A stretch of 64,000 nucleotides of DNA from Cellulosimicrobium sp. ES-005 (GCF_040448685.1 NZ_CP159290.1:1922001-1986000), one strand, 5' to 3'; shown: positions 46,603 through 55,354, numbered from the stretch's first letter. Notes: generated by a model not told the origin, from the letters alone. Numbers and translations: made by a program.

Positions 46603-48453
46603 TCAGCCGAGCGGACCGTAGAGCGCCGGCGACGTGCGCGCGTGCGTCGCCTGCTCGAGCGCGAACGCCAGGCCGAAGAGCGGGCCCTCCTCGAAGTCGC
46701 GGCCCAGGAGCTCGAGATTGACGCCTCCGCCCGTGACGGTCGCGTCGGCCTCGGTCGCCTGTCCGATCGGCACCGTCACGGCGGGGAGGCCCGTGTTGGG
46801 GCTGAGCCGCAGGTTGGTGCCGATGGTCCCGTACGGGTTCGCGCTGGGGTAGACGAGCGCGTCGAGGTCGGCGTCGTCGAGCATCGCGGTGACGAGCTGC
46901 TTGCCCTCGGCGAGGACCTTCGTGTGCGTGCCCGCGGGCCCGGCCCACGCCTGGTACGTCTCCGGGGTGACGGCGTCGCGCGACACGTAGGTGCTGCGCC
47001 GCGACGGGACGTACCGCCCGGACTCGACGATGCCCGCCAGCGACCGCGCCGTGACGTCGGTCGAGAGGTGGTGCGCGACGTACTCGTCCAGGTCGTGCTT
47101 GAACTCGTTCGTCGAGCCCGAGCCCTCGCTGAGCACGCTCGCGAACCCGTTCGGGAGGACCGGCGACCAGGTCGAGGGCGGCGTCACCTCGACGACGGTG
47201 GCGCCGAGCGACTCCAGCGTGGCCCGCGTCTGCGCCCAGAGGCGCAGGGTCGTGGCGTTGCTCCCCAGCATGGACGGCACGTACCCGATGCGGGCGCCGT
47301 CGAGCGCGTCCGCGTCCAGGTACTGCGTGTACGAGGCGGGGACCGCTCCCTCCTGGCGCGAGGTCACGGGGTCCGCCGGGTCGACGCCCACGACCGCGTC
47401 GAGCGCGACGGCCGCGTCCAGGACGCTGCGTGCCATGGGGCCGCCCGTGTCCTGGCTCAGTGCGAGCGGGATGATGCCGTCGCGGCTCGCGAGCCCGACC
47501 GTCGGCCGCACGCCCACGAGCTGGTTGTACGACGACGGCACCCGGATCGAGCCGCCCGTGTCCGTGCCGAACCCGAGCCCGGCGAGGTTGGCGGCGATCG
47601 CCGCGCCCGTGCCGCCGCTCGACCCGCCGGCCGTGCGGCTCGTGACGTACGGGCTCGCGACGAGCGTGCTCGTCCCCGCGTCCTGGTACGAGGAGAACTC
47701 GGACACGAAGCCGAACGCGAACTCGTCGAGGCTCGCCTTGGCCAGGACGACGGCCCCGTCGGCGCGCAGCCCGTCGACCATCGTCGCGTCGGTCGCGGTC
47801 CGGTTGCCGTCCCAGCAGCCGCAGCCGCCCGTCGTCGGCATGTCCTTCGTGTCGTAGTTGTCCTTGAGCGCGACGGGCACGCCGAGCAGCAGGCTCGTCA
47901 TGCCGTCCGCGGCGCGGGCCGCGTCCGCGCGCGCGGCGGCCTCGAGCGCCACGTCGCTCGTCGTGACGATCGAGTGCAGTGGCCGCCCGCCCGCGCCCGT
48001 GTCGACGAGGGTCGTGTCGTAGGCCGCGATGCGGTCCAGGTACTCCTGGGTGATCGCGACGGACGACGTGACCCCCGCGTTCATCGCGGCCTGCATGTCG
48101 AGCACCGAGGCCTCGACGAGCTCGAACGACCCGTCGTCGTAGATCATCCGCTGGGACACGGCGGCGAGGTCCGCGACGGTGATCGTGCCGTCGCGGTCCG
48201 TGTCGGCCGTCGCGACGTCGGCCCACGCGGCGTCGTCGGTCGTCGCGCCGAGCGCCGCGGCGACGACGGCGAGGTCGTCCGAGGTGACCTGGTCGTCGCC
48301 CGTGAGGTCGAGCTCCGTCCAGTACGGGGCGAGGAGCGGGGTCGCGGCGGGAGCCGCGGTCGCGACGGGAGCCGTGGCAACGGCGAGCACGAGCCCTGTC
48401 GCCGTGAGCGCGGCGAGCCCGCCCGCCGCGGCGCGTCGGTGGATGGTGGGCAC
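46603..48453 (-). CDS. Secreted amidase with an N-terminal type I dockerin domain
   Basis: A 616-residue exported amidase-signature enzyme. A twin-arginine-like signal (HRRAAAGGLAALTATG..., cleavage near ATAAP) is followed directly by a type I dockerin: two Ca2+-binding F-hand repeats at residues 49-69 (DLTGDDQVTSDDLAVVAAALG) and 84-104 (DTDRDGTITVADLAAVSQRMI). The amidase domain (residues about 115-616) has the catalytic Lys in LGVPVALKDNYDTK, the Gly/Ser linker TAGGSSGGTGAA and the nucleophilic Ser in TDTGGSIRVPS. VGLASRDGIIPLALSQDTGGPMARSV resembles the bacterial peptide amidase clade. It starts at GTG 48453, 6 nt after AAGGAG; the frame extends upstream to an ATG that overlaps the cohesin stop but lacks this signal. 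The adjacent upstream gene encodes a wall-anchored cohesin. Confidence 0.82.
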   Translation of the reverse strand: MPTIHRRAAAGGLAALTATGLVLAVATAPVATAAPAATPLLAPYWTELDLTGDDQVTSDDLAVVAAALGATTDDAAWADVATADTDRDGTITVADLAAVSQRMIYDDGSFELVEASVLDMQAAMNAGVTSSVAITQEYLDRIAAYDTTLVDTGAGGRPLHSIVTTSDVALEAAARADAARAADGMTSLLLGVPVALKDNYDTKDMPTTGGCGCWDGNRTATDATMVDGLRADGAVVLAKASLDEFAFGFVSEFSSYQDAGTSTLVASPYVTSRTAGGSSGGTGAAIAANLAGLGFGTDTGGSIRVPSSYNQLVGVRPTVGLASRDGIIPLALSQDTGGPMARSVLDAAVALDAVVGVDPADPVTSRQEGAVPASYTQYLDADALDGARIGYVPSMLGSNATTLRLWAQTRATLESLGATVVEVTPPSTWSPVLPNGFASVLSEGSGSTNEFKHDLDEYVAHHLSTDVTARSLAGIVESGRYVPSRRSTYVSRDAVTPETYQAWAGPAGTHTKVLAEGKQLVTAMLDDADLDALVYPSANPYGTIGTNLRLSPNTGLPAVTVPIGQATEADATVTGGGVNLELLGRDFEEGPLFGLAFALEQATHARTSPALYGPLG

Positions 48454-48548
48454 GGGCTGCTCCTTCGAGGTGTGACGGACCCGGGGCGCGGGCGCGCCGG
48501 GCGCGGCGGTCGGGCGGGTGCTCGTCAGGTCGGGGGTCGTCTCGAGAG

Positions 48549-49295
48549 TCATCGCGAGGCCACCGCCCGACGGCGTGCCCAGAGGATCCCGACGCCCGCC
48601 GCGACGGCGAGCAGGGCCGCCCCCACGAACCACGCGACGCTCGCGCCCGTCGAGGCGAGCGAGCCCGGTCCGGCCGAGGTCGACGGCGAGTCGGACGCGC
48701 CGTCGGCCCCGGGAGCGGCCGAGCCGTCACCGGTCGGAGACGGAGAGGTCGTGCCGTCCGTCGGGTCGTCCGTGGGCGGTGCCGTCACGACGGCCGTGAC
48801 GGTCGTCGAGGCGGCCGCGGCGTCCGTCAGCGACGCCGTCGTGGCGTCGGCGCCGACGAGGGTGGCCGTGGGGACGGCGAACGGGGCGTCGCCGTCGGCC
48901 ACGGCGGTGAACGTGAGCGTCGCGAGCGTGACGTCGCCCGCGAGTCCGGGGGACGTGCCGAGCCGCGTGTGCGTGACGGAGACGGTCCCGGCCGCGTCGT
49001 CGGCGACGTCGGAGAACCCGCCGTCGGGCGTGACCACGGAGTCCTCGACGAGCTCGACGAGATCCGGGTCGTAGGAGACCGCCAGGTCGTAGGCGTAGAG
49101 GTCGACGGCACCGGCCGCAGCGACGGTCACCGTGATCGGGGCGCCGACCTCGACGCTCGACGGTGCGTCGAGGGTCGCGTCGGAGACCGACGGCGCGGCG
49201 TGAGCCGGGGCGGTGAGAGCGGTCGCGGCGACCGCCAGGCCGCCGACGAGCGCGGCGCGCCGGCCGAGCCGTCGGCGCGAAGGGAAGCGGGTCAT
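48549..49295 (-). CDS. Cell-wall-anchored cohesin-domain protein (LAXTG sorting signal)
   Basis: A 248-residue exported protein. A twin-arginine-like signal (SRRRLGRRAALVGGLAV, cleavage near AHA-AP, residue 33) leads to a single beta-sandwich at about residues 40-160 with the cohesin pattern. VEVGAPITVTVAAAGAVDLYAYDLAVSYDPDLVELVE is followed by VSVTHTRLGTSPGLAGDVTLATLTFTAVADG, corresponding to the YDP core and the l.tltF strand. A Pro/Ser/Thr/Gly linker follows, then LASTG (213-217), a hydrophobic helix and RRR, a class-E-type sorting signal. It precedes the dockerin-amidase gene, 95 nt apart, in the same direction, so the two are probably co-transcribed and form a surface receptor-enzyme pair. 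No other cohesin or dockerin is seen in the window. Confidence 0.78.
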   Translation of the reverse strand: MTRFPSRRRLGRRAALVGGLAVAATALTAPAHAAPSVSDATLDAPSSVEVGAPITVTVAAAGAVDLYAYDLAVSYDPDLVELVEDSVVTPDGGFSDVADDAAGTVSVTHTRLGTSPGLAGDVTLATLTFTAVADGDAPFAVPTATLVGADATTASLTDAAAASTTVTAVVTAPPTDDPTDGTTSPSPTGDGSAAPGADGASDSPSTSAGPGSLASTGASVAWFVGAALLAVAAGVGILWARRRAVASR

Positions 49296-49493
49296 GGGGG
49301 AGCTGGTCCTTCCTCGGCGCGCGCCGGACTGCGCGCACGACCGCGGTGGTGGTGGAGCCCCCTGCCGGGACCGATGCTCACAAGTCGCTGTTTCCCGGGA
49401 GTTTCGCGGCGGTTAGCGCGAGCGACGAAGGGAGTCTCGGTCCGGTCACGGACCGTGCGGAGCGAGCCGACCTGCGGTGCCGGTCGTCGGACG

Positions 49494-51089
49494 TCAGCCG
49501 AGGGCCGGGGGCGCGTCCTCGCGCACCTCGGGATCGGGGATCCGTCGCATGCGCAGCGCGGCGACCACGCCGAGCAGTCCCGCGACGAGCGGCACGAGGA
49601 GCGCGACCTGGAGCGCGCGGGCCCGGACGTCGTCGTTGATGCGCAGGATCTCGTCCTGCACCTCGGGCGGCTCGTCGGCGAGCAGCTCGACGAGCTGGGC
49701 GTCGCTCATGATCTCGGCGTCGTCCTCGAGCACCGTCGCGACCTGCTGCTTGTCGTCCGGGGGCAGGACGGTGCTCGACTCGGCCTGTGCCGTGAACCCG
49801 GCGGCGAGCGACGCGAGCATCACCGCACCGGCGACGGCGAGGCCGAGCGAGAGCCCGAACGACCCCGCCGCCGAGCTGACGCCCGCGGCCTCGCTCGCGC
49901 GCTCCTCGGGGACGGGGGAGAGCGTGTACGCGTTGAGCTGCGACACGAGCAGCCCGAGCCCGGCGCCCGCGACGACGAGGGGCAGCGCCAGCCACCAGCC
50001 CGACGTCGCGCGCGGCACCACGAGGACGGCCGCCGCGATGCCGAGGACGAGCAGCGCGAACCCGGCGAGCACGCGCGTGGCCGGGCGGCGTCGGCCGGGA
50101 CGCTTGCCCGCCACCAGGGCCGCGGCGAACATCGTCAGCGACAGCGGCGCGAGCGAGAGGCCCGCCAGGAGCGCGTCGTAGCCGAGCGCCATCTGGAGGA
50201 AGATCGGCAGCGCGATCATCGCGCCGCCGAGCGCGACCTGCTGCAAGAGCTGCTGCGAGACCCCGACGCGGAACGCGGGGGAGCGGAACAGCCCCGGGTC
50301 GACGAGCGTCGTCCGCCCCGCCCGCGCGCGCCGCACGAGCCAGGCCGCCAGCCCCACGAGGCCCGCGGCACCGACGACCACGAACGCCCCGACCGCCTCG
50401 CCGCCCTCCTGCCAGACGAGGACGCCGAGGACGATGCCGCCCATCCCGACGACCGACAGGACGGTCCCCACGACGTCGACCGCGCGGTCGCCGGTGTACG
50501 GGACGTCGCGCACGAGCCGCACCCCCAGGAGCACCACCACGATGACCACGGCCTCGAGACCGAAGGCCACGCGCCACGACAGGGTCGTCGTGATGACGCC
50601 GCCCAGCAGCGGCCCGACGGCCGCCGCGATCGACGCCGCGGCCCCCACGAGCGCGTAGGCGGACTTGCGCGCGGCGCCGTCGAAGTTCCCGTGCACGAGC
50701 GACTGCATGGCCGGGAGCAGCAGCGCGGCGCCCAGGCCGCCGACGACCGACCAGAAGACCACGACGGCCACGAGGCTCTGGGCCATGGTCATCGCGACGG
50801 CGCCCGCCCCGTACGCGAGCAGCCCGACGACGTACGCGCGGCGGCGCCCGACGAGGTCGCCGACCTTGCTGCCCACGAGGATGAACGACGCGGAGACGAG
50901 CGCCTCGAGCGCGATGGCCGTCTGCACCCCGCTCACGGTCGTGCCCAGGTCGCGGACCACGGCCGAGATCGACACGTTCATGAACGACGTGTCGACGACG
51001 AGGACGAACATCGCCGCGGCGAGGAGCAGCGCGAGACGCCGGGCGGCCGCGGTCGGCCGGCCGGCGGTGTTCTCGGTGCTCTGCTCCAC
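49494..51089 (-). CDS. MFS multidrug exporter, DHA2 (14-TMS) type
   Basis: A 531-residue polytopic membrane protein. Motif A is in GSKVGDLVGRRRAYVVG, motif C in AAASIAAAVGPLLGGVI, and hydrophobic segments run through the length with a 14-helix count. EmrB/QacA-type proton-driven exporters of antiseptics and drugs have this layout. I start it at GTG 51089 (VEQSTENTAGR) with GGGGG just upstream; the frame continues to 51143. It is divergent to the alpha/beta hydrolase, and no regulator is adjacent. The C-terminal tail with DDKQQVATVLEDDAEIMSD is a cytosolic helix or periplasmic loop typical of the group. Confidence 0.85.
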   Translation of the reverse strand: MEQSTENTAGRPTAAARRLALLLAAAMFVLVVDTSFMNVSISAVVRDLGTTVSGVQTAIALEALVSASFILVGSKVGDLVGRRRAYVVGLLAYGAGAVAMTMAQSLVAVVVFWSVVGGLGAALLLPAMQSLVHGNFDGAARKSAYALVGAAASIAAAVGPLLGGVITTTLSWRVAFGLEAVVIVVVLLGVRLVRDVPYTGDRAVDVVGTVLSVVGMGGIVLGVLVWQEGGEAVGAFVVVGAAGLVGLAAWLVRRARAGRTTLVDPGLFRSPAFRVGVSQQLLQQVALGGAMIALPIFLQMALGYDALLAGLSLAPLSLTMFAAALVAGKRPGRRRPATRVLAGFALLVLGIAAAVLVVPRATSGWWLALPLVVAGAGLGLLVSQLNAYTLSPVPEERASEAAGVSSAAGSFGLSLGLAVAGAVMLASLAAGFTAQAESSTVLPPDDKQQVATVLEDDAEIMSDAQLVELLADEPPEVQDEILRINDDVRARALQVALLVPLVAGLLGVVAALRMRRIPDPEVREDAPPALG

Positions 51090-51202
51090 GTCGACCCCCG
51101 TCCGCCGTCCATGCTCACCGGCCGTGCCCGGCGCACGCCTCACCCGCCGCGGGTGCTCCCGCTGCCCGGGCGCCGCGGCGTCCGCTCTGCCACCATCGGC
51201 CT

Positions 51203-52039
51203 ATGGCTGCTGACGGGTGGCGCTCGCGCCACGTCGAGGTGGAGGGGCACGACGTGTTCGTGCGGATCGGCCCGGACGTGCCGGGCGCCGTCCCGATCGT
51301 GCACGTGCACGGGTTCGCGGTCTCCGGCACGTACCTGCTCCCGACCGCGGAGCGCCTCGCGCACCGGGCGACCGCCGTCGTGCCGGACCTGCCCGGCTAC
51401 GGGCGCAGCGAGCGCTGGGGTCACACCCTCGGGATCCCGTCGCTCGCGTGGGCGCTGCTCTCGCTGCTCGACGCGCTCGAGCTCGAGCGGGTGATCCTCG
51501 TCGGCAACTCCATGGGCGGCCCGATCAGCCTGGAGGTCGCGCACTCCGCACCGGAGCGCGTCGCGGGGATCGTCCTCGCCTCGCCCGCCGGCGGCGTGCA
51601 CAACCAGCCGTTCGCCCGCGCGCTCACCCAGCTCGCCCGGGACGCCGGCCGGGAGAGCCCGCGGATGGCGCGCATCGCCGTGCCCGACTACGCGCGCTTC
51701 GGTGCCGTCAACGCGCTGCACCTGTTCTCCGAGCTCGTCCGGTTCCCGTCGCTCGAACGCGTGATCCGCGTCCCGGTCCCCACCCTCGCGGTGATCGGCA
51801 CGCGCGACCCGCTCATGCCGCCGCCCCGGCGCGTGCACGAGGTCGGCACGCTCGCGCCCCCGCACGTGACGATCGTGGCGATCGACGGCGCCGCCCACGC
51901 CATGAACTTCAGCCACCCCGGCGAGCTCGCCCACGTCGTCGAGAGCTGGCTCGACGGCCGTGAGATCACCGACGACCCCGACCAGCCGGGGGTCTCCCGC
52001 GTGCTCCAGATCGCTCAGGGCTCCGGCCCCGTGGTCTGA
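51203..52039 (+). CDS. Alpha/beta hydrolase
   Basis: A 278-residue single-domain alpha/beta hydrolase. The oxyanion motif HVHGFAVSG, nucleophile elbow LVGNSMGGPISLE (Ser), acid in VIGTRDPLMPPP and base His in AAHAMNFSHPGELA make a full Ser-Asp-His triad. The substrate is unknown; the fold matches carboxylesterases or C-C hydrolases. CACCAT (51191-51196) ends 6 nt before the ATG, another leaderless arrangement. Divergent to the MFS exporter, with about 110 nt between starts. Confidence 0.85.
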   Translation: MAADGWRSRHVEVEGHDVFVRIGPDVPGAVPIVHVHGFAVSGTYLLPTAERLAHRATAVVPDLPGYGRSERWGHTLGIPSLAWALLSLLDALELERVILVGNSMGGPISLEVAHSAPERVAGIVLASPAGGVHNQPFARALTQLARDAGRESPRMARIAVPDYARFGAVNALHLFSELVRFPSLERVIRVPVPTLAVIGTRDPLMPPPRRVHEVGTLAPPHVTIVAIDGAAHAMNFSHPGELAHVVESWLDGREITDDPDQPGVSRVLQIAQGSGPVV

Positions 52040-52267
52040 CGGGAGCGTCTCGAGCGGCTGCGGACGTGGCGACCATCTGTGCGCAGGCGCGCGCCCGGCG
52101 CGGACGAGCCGCTCGGGCGGTGGTCGTCGACCGAGGGAGCGGTGTGGAGGGCCGGAAGGTCGAGCGAGCCGGCACGGGCCGATGAGTTCCGGTCGCCCGT
52201 CGGGTCGTTGCGGGTGACCTCGTCGGGCGGCCTGCGCCGACCGGCACCGACATCCGTGGAGGACACC

Positions 52268-53050
52268 ATGACGACCACGACCAGCGGCCCCACCGTCTCC
52301 CTGCCCGGCCGACCACCCGTCGTCGACCTCGCCACCTGGCAGACCGCCCGGGACGAGCTCCTGGTCCGGGAGAAGGCGCACACCCGTGAGGGCGACGCCA
52401 TCGCGGCGGCACGCCGGCGGCTCCCCATGGTGGAGATCGACGGCGCGGTGGAGGTCGTCGGCCCGGACGGGGCGGTCCCGTTCGTCGACCTGTTCCAGGG
52501 ACGCGACGAGCTCGTGGTCTACCAGCACATGTGGCACGACGGCGCCCCGCACCAGGGACAGTGCGAGGGGTGCACGTGGACGGCGTGGGCCCTGCGGGAC
52601 GCCGTCTACCTCAACGCGCGCGGCGTCTCGTTCGCGATCCTCACCGTCGGCCGCTGGGAGGAGGTCGAGCCGTACGTCGAGTTCATGGGCTACACCCAGC
52701 CGTGGTACTCGGTGCGCGGGCTGGACGAGCCGGTCGGCGGCGAGATGGGCTACGTGAGCTGCTTCCTGCGCGACGGCGACCACGTGTTCCTCACGTACCG
52801 CACGACGGGTCGCGGCAACGAGCCGACCAGCCCGCACTTCGCTCTCCTCGACATGACGCCCTACGGGCGCAGGGAGTCGTGGGAGGACACCCCCGACGGC
52901 TGGCCCGAGGGCGAGGGCGCGTGCTGGTACTGGCGCGCGGACGCCGACGGCGTCGCGGGCTGGGGCCCGACCACGCGCCCCGTGCCCCAGTGGACCCGTC
53001 CCGGTGCGACGCCGGAGGCCACGCTCGGCCGGAGCGGGCACCACCACTGA
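52268..53050 (+). CDS. DUF899 family thioredoxin-like protein
   Basis: A 260-residue protein of the DUF899 family. It has VDLATWQTARDELLVREKAHTREGDAIAAARRRLPMVEID, FVDLFQGRDELVVYQHMW, the Cys motif CEGCTWTAWAL, FAILTVGRWEEVEPY, and a C-terminal YGRRESWEDTPDGWPE with WYWR. The CxxC motif and the layout suggest a thioredoxin-fold oxidoreductase; the role is unestablished. RBS GGAGG (52258-52262) lies 5 nt before the ATG. Confidence 0.85.
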   Translation: MTTTTSGPTVSLPGRPPVVDLATWQTARDELLVREKAHTREGDAIAAARRRLPMVEIDGAVEVVGPDGAVPFVDLFQGRDELVVYQHMWHDGAPHQGQCEGCTWTAWALRDAVYLNARGVSFAILTVGRWEEVEPYVEFMGYTQPWYSVRGLDEPVGGEMGYVSCFLRDGDHVFLTYRTTGRGNEPTSPHFALLDMTPYGRRESWEDTPDGWPEGEGACWYWRADADGVAGWGPTTRPVPQWTRPGATPEATLGRSGHHH

Positions 53051-53171
53051 GGCGCGCAAGGGCGTGCTCGGCGGCGCCGGATCCCTCGTCCTGAAGCATC
53101 ACGTGAAGGTTGGTGCGCGGGTGTGGCGAGCGCCACGGGCGCGCGGTGCGACTCCGGTCGATGTCGCGCAC

Positions 53172-53198
53172 CAGATAGATGCATCATGTATCCATGCC
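53172..53198. promoter_or_regulatory. A+T-rich palindromic patch over the GntR start, candidate operator
   Basis: CAGATAGATGCATCATGTATCC contains the perfect palindrome GATGCATC (53178-53185) and a second ATG-TAT-CCAT half, in an otherwise G+C-rich stretch, covering the region around the GntR start. FCD-type GntR regulators bind such short A+T-rich palindromes and often repress themselves. The exact half-sites are uncertain. Confidence 0.35.
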
Positions 53199-53838
53199 TC
53201 GAACGACCAGCGGTTCTGCTACCGAGCAGGCCTATCGACACGTGAAGTCCCTCGTCCTCGACGGGAGCCTGCCCGGCGGGTCCATGACGAGCGAGGGCGA
53301 GATCGCCGAGCAGCTCGGCGTGAGCCGCACGCCCGTGCGCGAGGCGTTCCTGCGGCTGGAGACCGAGGGGCTGCTGCGCCTCTACCCGAAGCGGGGCGCG
53401 CTCGTCGTCCCGGTCGCGCCCGGGGAGGCGGACGACGTCCTCGACGCGCGCCTGCTCGTCGAGACGCACGCGGCGCAGAACGTCGTCCGGCTCCCCGACA
53501 CCGAGCTCGCCACGCTCGTCGCGCTGCTGCGCGACCTCGTCACCGCGCAGGAGGCGGCGGTCGCCGACGGCGACGTCGCCGAGTACGCGACGCTCGACGC
53601 GCGCTTCCACCAGGAGATCGTCGCCGCGGGCGGCAACGCGCTCCTCACGACGTTCTCCGTGAGCCTGCGCGAGCGCCAGCAGCGCATGGTCGCGCACAGC
53701 GTCCGGTGGGACCCGCGCCGCGCCGCGACCTTCGTCGCCGGGCACCGCGCCCTCGTCGACGCGCTCGAGGTGCGCGACACCCGCACCTACAAGCGCCGCA
53801 TCCAGCGCCACCTCGAGGACGCGAGGGCCGGTCTGTGA
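53194..53838 (+). CDS. GntR-family regulator with FCD domain
   Basis: A 214-residue regulator. An N-terminal winged helix (YRHVKSLVLDGSLPGG, LGVSRTPVREAFLRLETEGLLRLYPKRGALV) precedes a helical FCD effector domain (DARLLVETHAAQNVV, DARFHQEIVAAGGNALL, HRALVDALEVRDTRTYKRRIQRHLEDA). FCD domains bind small carboxylates or amino acids, often through a metal. Three Met codons (53179, 53186 is out of frame, 53194) are possible; I chose 53194. It overlaps the following MFS gene by 4 nt, so that transporter is almost certainly its regulatory target. Confidence 0.85.
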   Translation: MPRTTSGSATEQAYRHVKSLVLDGSLPGGSMTSEGEIAEQLGVSRTPVREAFLRLETEGLLRLYPKRGALVVPVAPGEADDVLDARLLVETHAAQNVVRLPDTELATLVALLRDLVTAQEAAVADGDVAEYATLDARFHQEIVAAGGNALLTTFSVSLRERQQRMVAHSVRWDPRRAATFVAGHRALVDALEVRDTRTYKRRIQRHLEDARAGL

Positions 53839-55211
53839 GCGCAGCGACCTCCGTGCCTGGGTCTGAGCGGACCGAGAACGAGACCGCCCCGTCCGGGCGC
53901 GGGGCGGGGACCGTCGTCGGGCCGCGGGCCTGGGTGGCGGTCGCCGCCGTCATGTTCGCCGTCGCCTGGGGCGGCAACGAGTTCACGCCGCTGCTCGTCA
54001 TGTACCGGGAGGTGGGGCACTTCTCGGCCGTGACGGTCGACGCGCTGCTCGCCGCCTACGTGCTGGGCATCATCCCGGCGCTCCTGCTCGGCGGACCGCT
54101 GTCCGACCGGTACGGGCGCCGGCCCCTGCTGCTGCCCGCGGCGCCGATCGCGCTCGTCGGGTCGCTCGTGCTCGCTGCGGGGGAGTCGTCCGCGGCGCTG
54201 CTCGCCACCGGCCGCGTGCTCTGCGGCGTCGCGCTCGGGCTCGTCATGGCCGTCGGGACGACGTGGGTCAAGGAGCTCACCGACACGGCGGCGGTCGCGT
54301 CCGGGGTGCCCGACGGCGGCTCCGGAGCCCGGCGCGCCGGCCTCGCCCTCACGCTGGGGTTCCTCGTCGGCGCCGGCGTCGCGGCGGTGCTCGCCCAGTG
54401 GGCGCCCTGGCCCACGCACACGGCCTACCTGCTGCACGCCGTGCTCGCCGTCGGCGCCGGGGTGTGGGTGCTCGGCGTGCCGGAGACGCGGGCAGCGCCC
54501 GACGGTGCGTCCCGCGGCCGGCTGCGGGACGACCTGCGCGTACCGGCCGTCGCGCACCGGCGGTTCCTGCGCGTCGTCGTGCCCGTGGCGCCCTGGGTGT
54601 TCGGGTGCGCGGGCAGCGCCTACGCCGTGCTGCCCGGGCTCGTGTCCGCGAGCGCGGGGAGCGCGCCCATCGCGTTCTCCGGCCTCATGACCGTGCTCGG
54701 CCTCGGCTGCGGCGTCGGGATCCAGGTGCTCGGGCGCCTCATCGACACCCGCCGCAGCGCGCGGGCGTCCGTCGTCGCGATGTCGATCGTCGTCGTCGGC
54801 ATGGGCTTCGGCGCCTACGCCGCGGCCCGGCTCGACCTCCCGACGGCGCTCGTCGCCGCCGCCGTGCTCGGCGCCGGGTACGGGCTCGCGCTCGTCGCCG
54901 GGCTCAGCGAGGTCCAGCGCATCGCGACACCCGACGACCTCGCCGGCCTCACGGCGGTCTACTACTCGATCACCTACGTCGGGTTCTGCGTGCCCGTGGC
55001 GCTCGCGGCGCTGTCCGTGCGGTGGACGTACACGCAGATGTTCCTCGGCGGACTGGTCATCGCCGCCGTCTGCCTGGCGATCGTCGCCAGCGCGTGGCGC
55101 GCCCACCTGCCGACGGGGGAGCGGGACGGCACCCCGGGTGCTGCCGACGAGACCGACCGCACAGCCCCGACCGGGGCAAACGGTGCGCTGGCGGCGTCGC
55201 GGATGGGGTAG
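53835..55211 (+). CDS. MFS transporter, 12-TMS
   Basis: A 458-residue polytopic transporter with a GGPLSDRYGRRPLLL motif A and a mirrored second half. WGGNEFTPLLVMYREVGHFSAVTVDALLAAYVLGIIPALLLGG is typical of actinobacterial MFS proteins with a GntR/FCD partner. GTG start overlapping the regulator stop by 4 nt. The substrate is unknown; import or export of the FCD ligand is likely. The C-terminal 30 residues are disordered. The tRNA gene follows after about 70 nt. Confidence 0.85.
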   Translation: MSAATSVPGSERTENETAPSGRGAGTVVGPRAWVAVAAVMFAVAWGGNEFTPLLVMYREVGHFSAVTVDALLAAYVLGIIPALLLGGPLSDRYGRRPLLLPAAPIALVGSLVLAAGESSAALLATGRVLCGVALGLVMAVGTTWVKELTDTAAVASGVPDGGSGARRAGLALTLGFLVGAGVAAVLAQWAPWPTHTAYLLHAVLAVGAGVWVLGVPETRAAPDGASRGRLRDDLRVPAVAHRRFLRVVVPVAPWVFGCAGSAYAVLPGLVSASAGSAPIAFSGLMTVLGLGCGVGIQVLGRLIDTRRSARASVVAMSIVVVGMGFGAYAAARLDLPTALVAAAVLGAGYGLALVAGLSEVQRIATPDDLAGLTAVYYSITYVGFCVPVALAALSVRWTYTQMFLGGLVIAAVCLAIVASAWRAHLPTGERDGTPGAADETDRTAPTGANGALAASRMG

Positions 55212-55280
55212 AGTATCCGAGGCTTCACGGGGCCGGGACACGCGATGTTAGGTCGAGTGTTACGCCTGGTGATCCAGCCA

Positions 55281-55354
55281 CGGGCTGTGGCGCAGCTTGG
55301 TAGCGCACCTGACTGGGGGTCAGGGGGTCGCAGGTTCAAATCCTGTCAGCCCGA
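55281..55354 (+). tRNA. tRNA-Pro(GGG)
   Basis: 74-nt tRNA with acceptor stem CGGGCTG/CAGCCCG, T-loop GGTTCAAATCC, D-arm GCGCAGCTTGGTAGCGC, and anticodon stem CCTGA/TCAGG enclosing the loop CTGGGGG, so the anticodon is GGG (Pro, CCC). Discriminator A at 55354; CCA is not encoded. A TAGAGT box at 55209-55214 lies about 65 nt upstream. Confidence 0.96.

Noticed and set aside
48454-48552. Longer start for the dockerin-amidase at an ATG overlapping the cohesin stop (ATGA)
   Set aside because: The 33 extra residues would precede the signal peptide and mask it, whereas GTG 48453 has AAGGAG 6 nt upstream and starts the signal peptide correctly.
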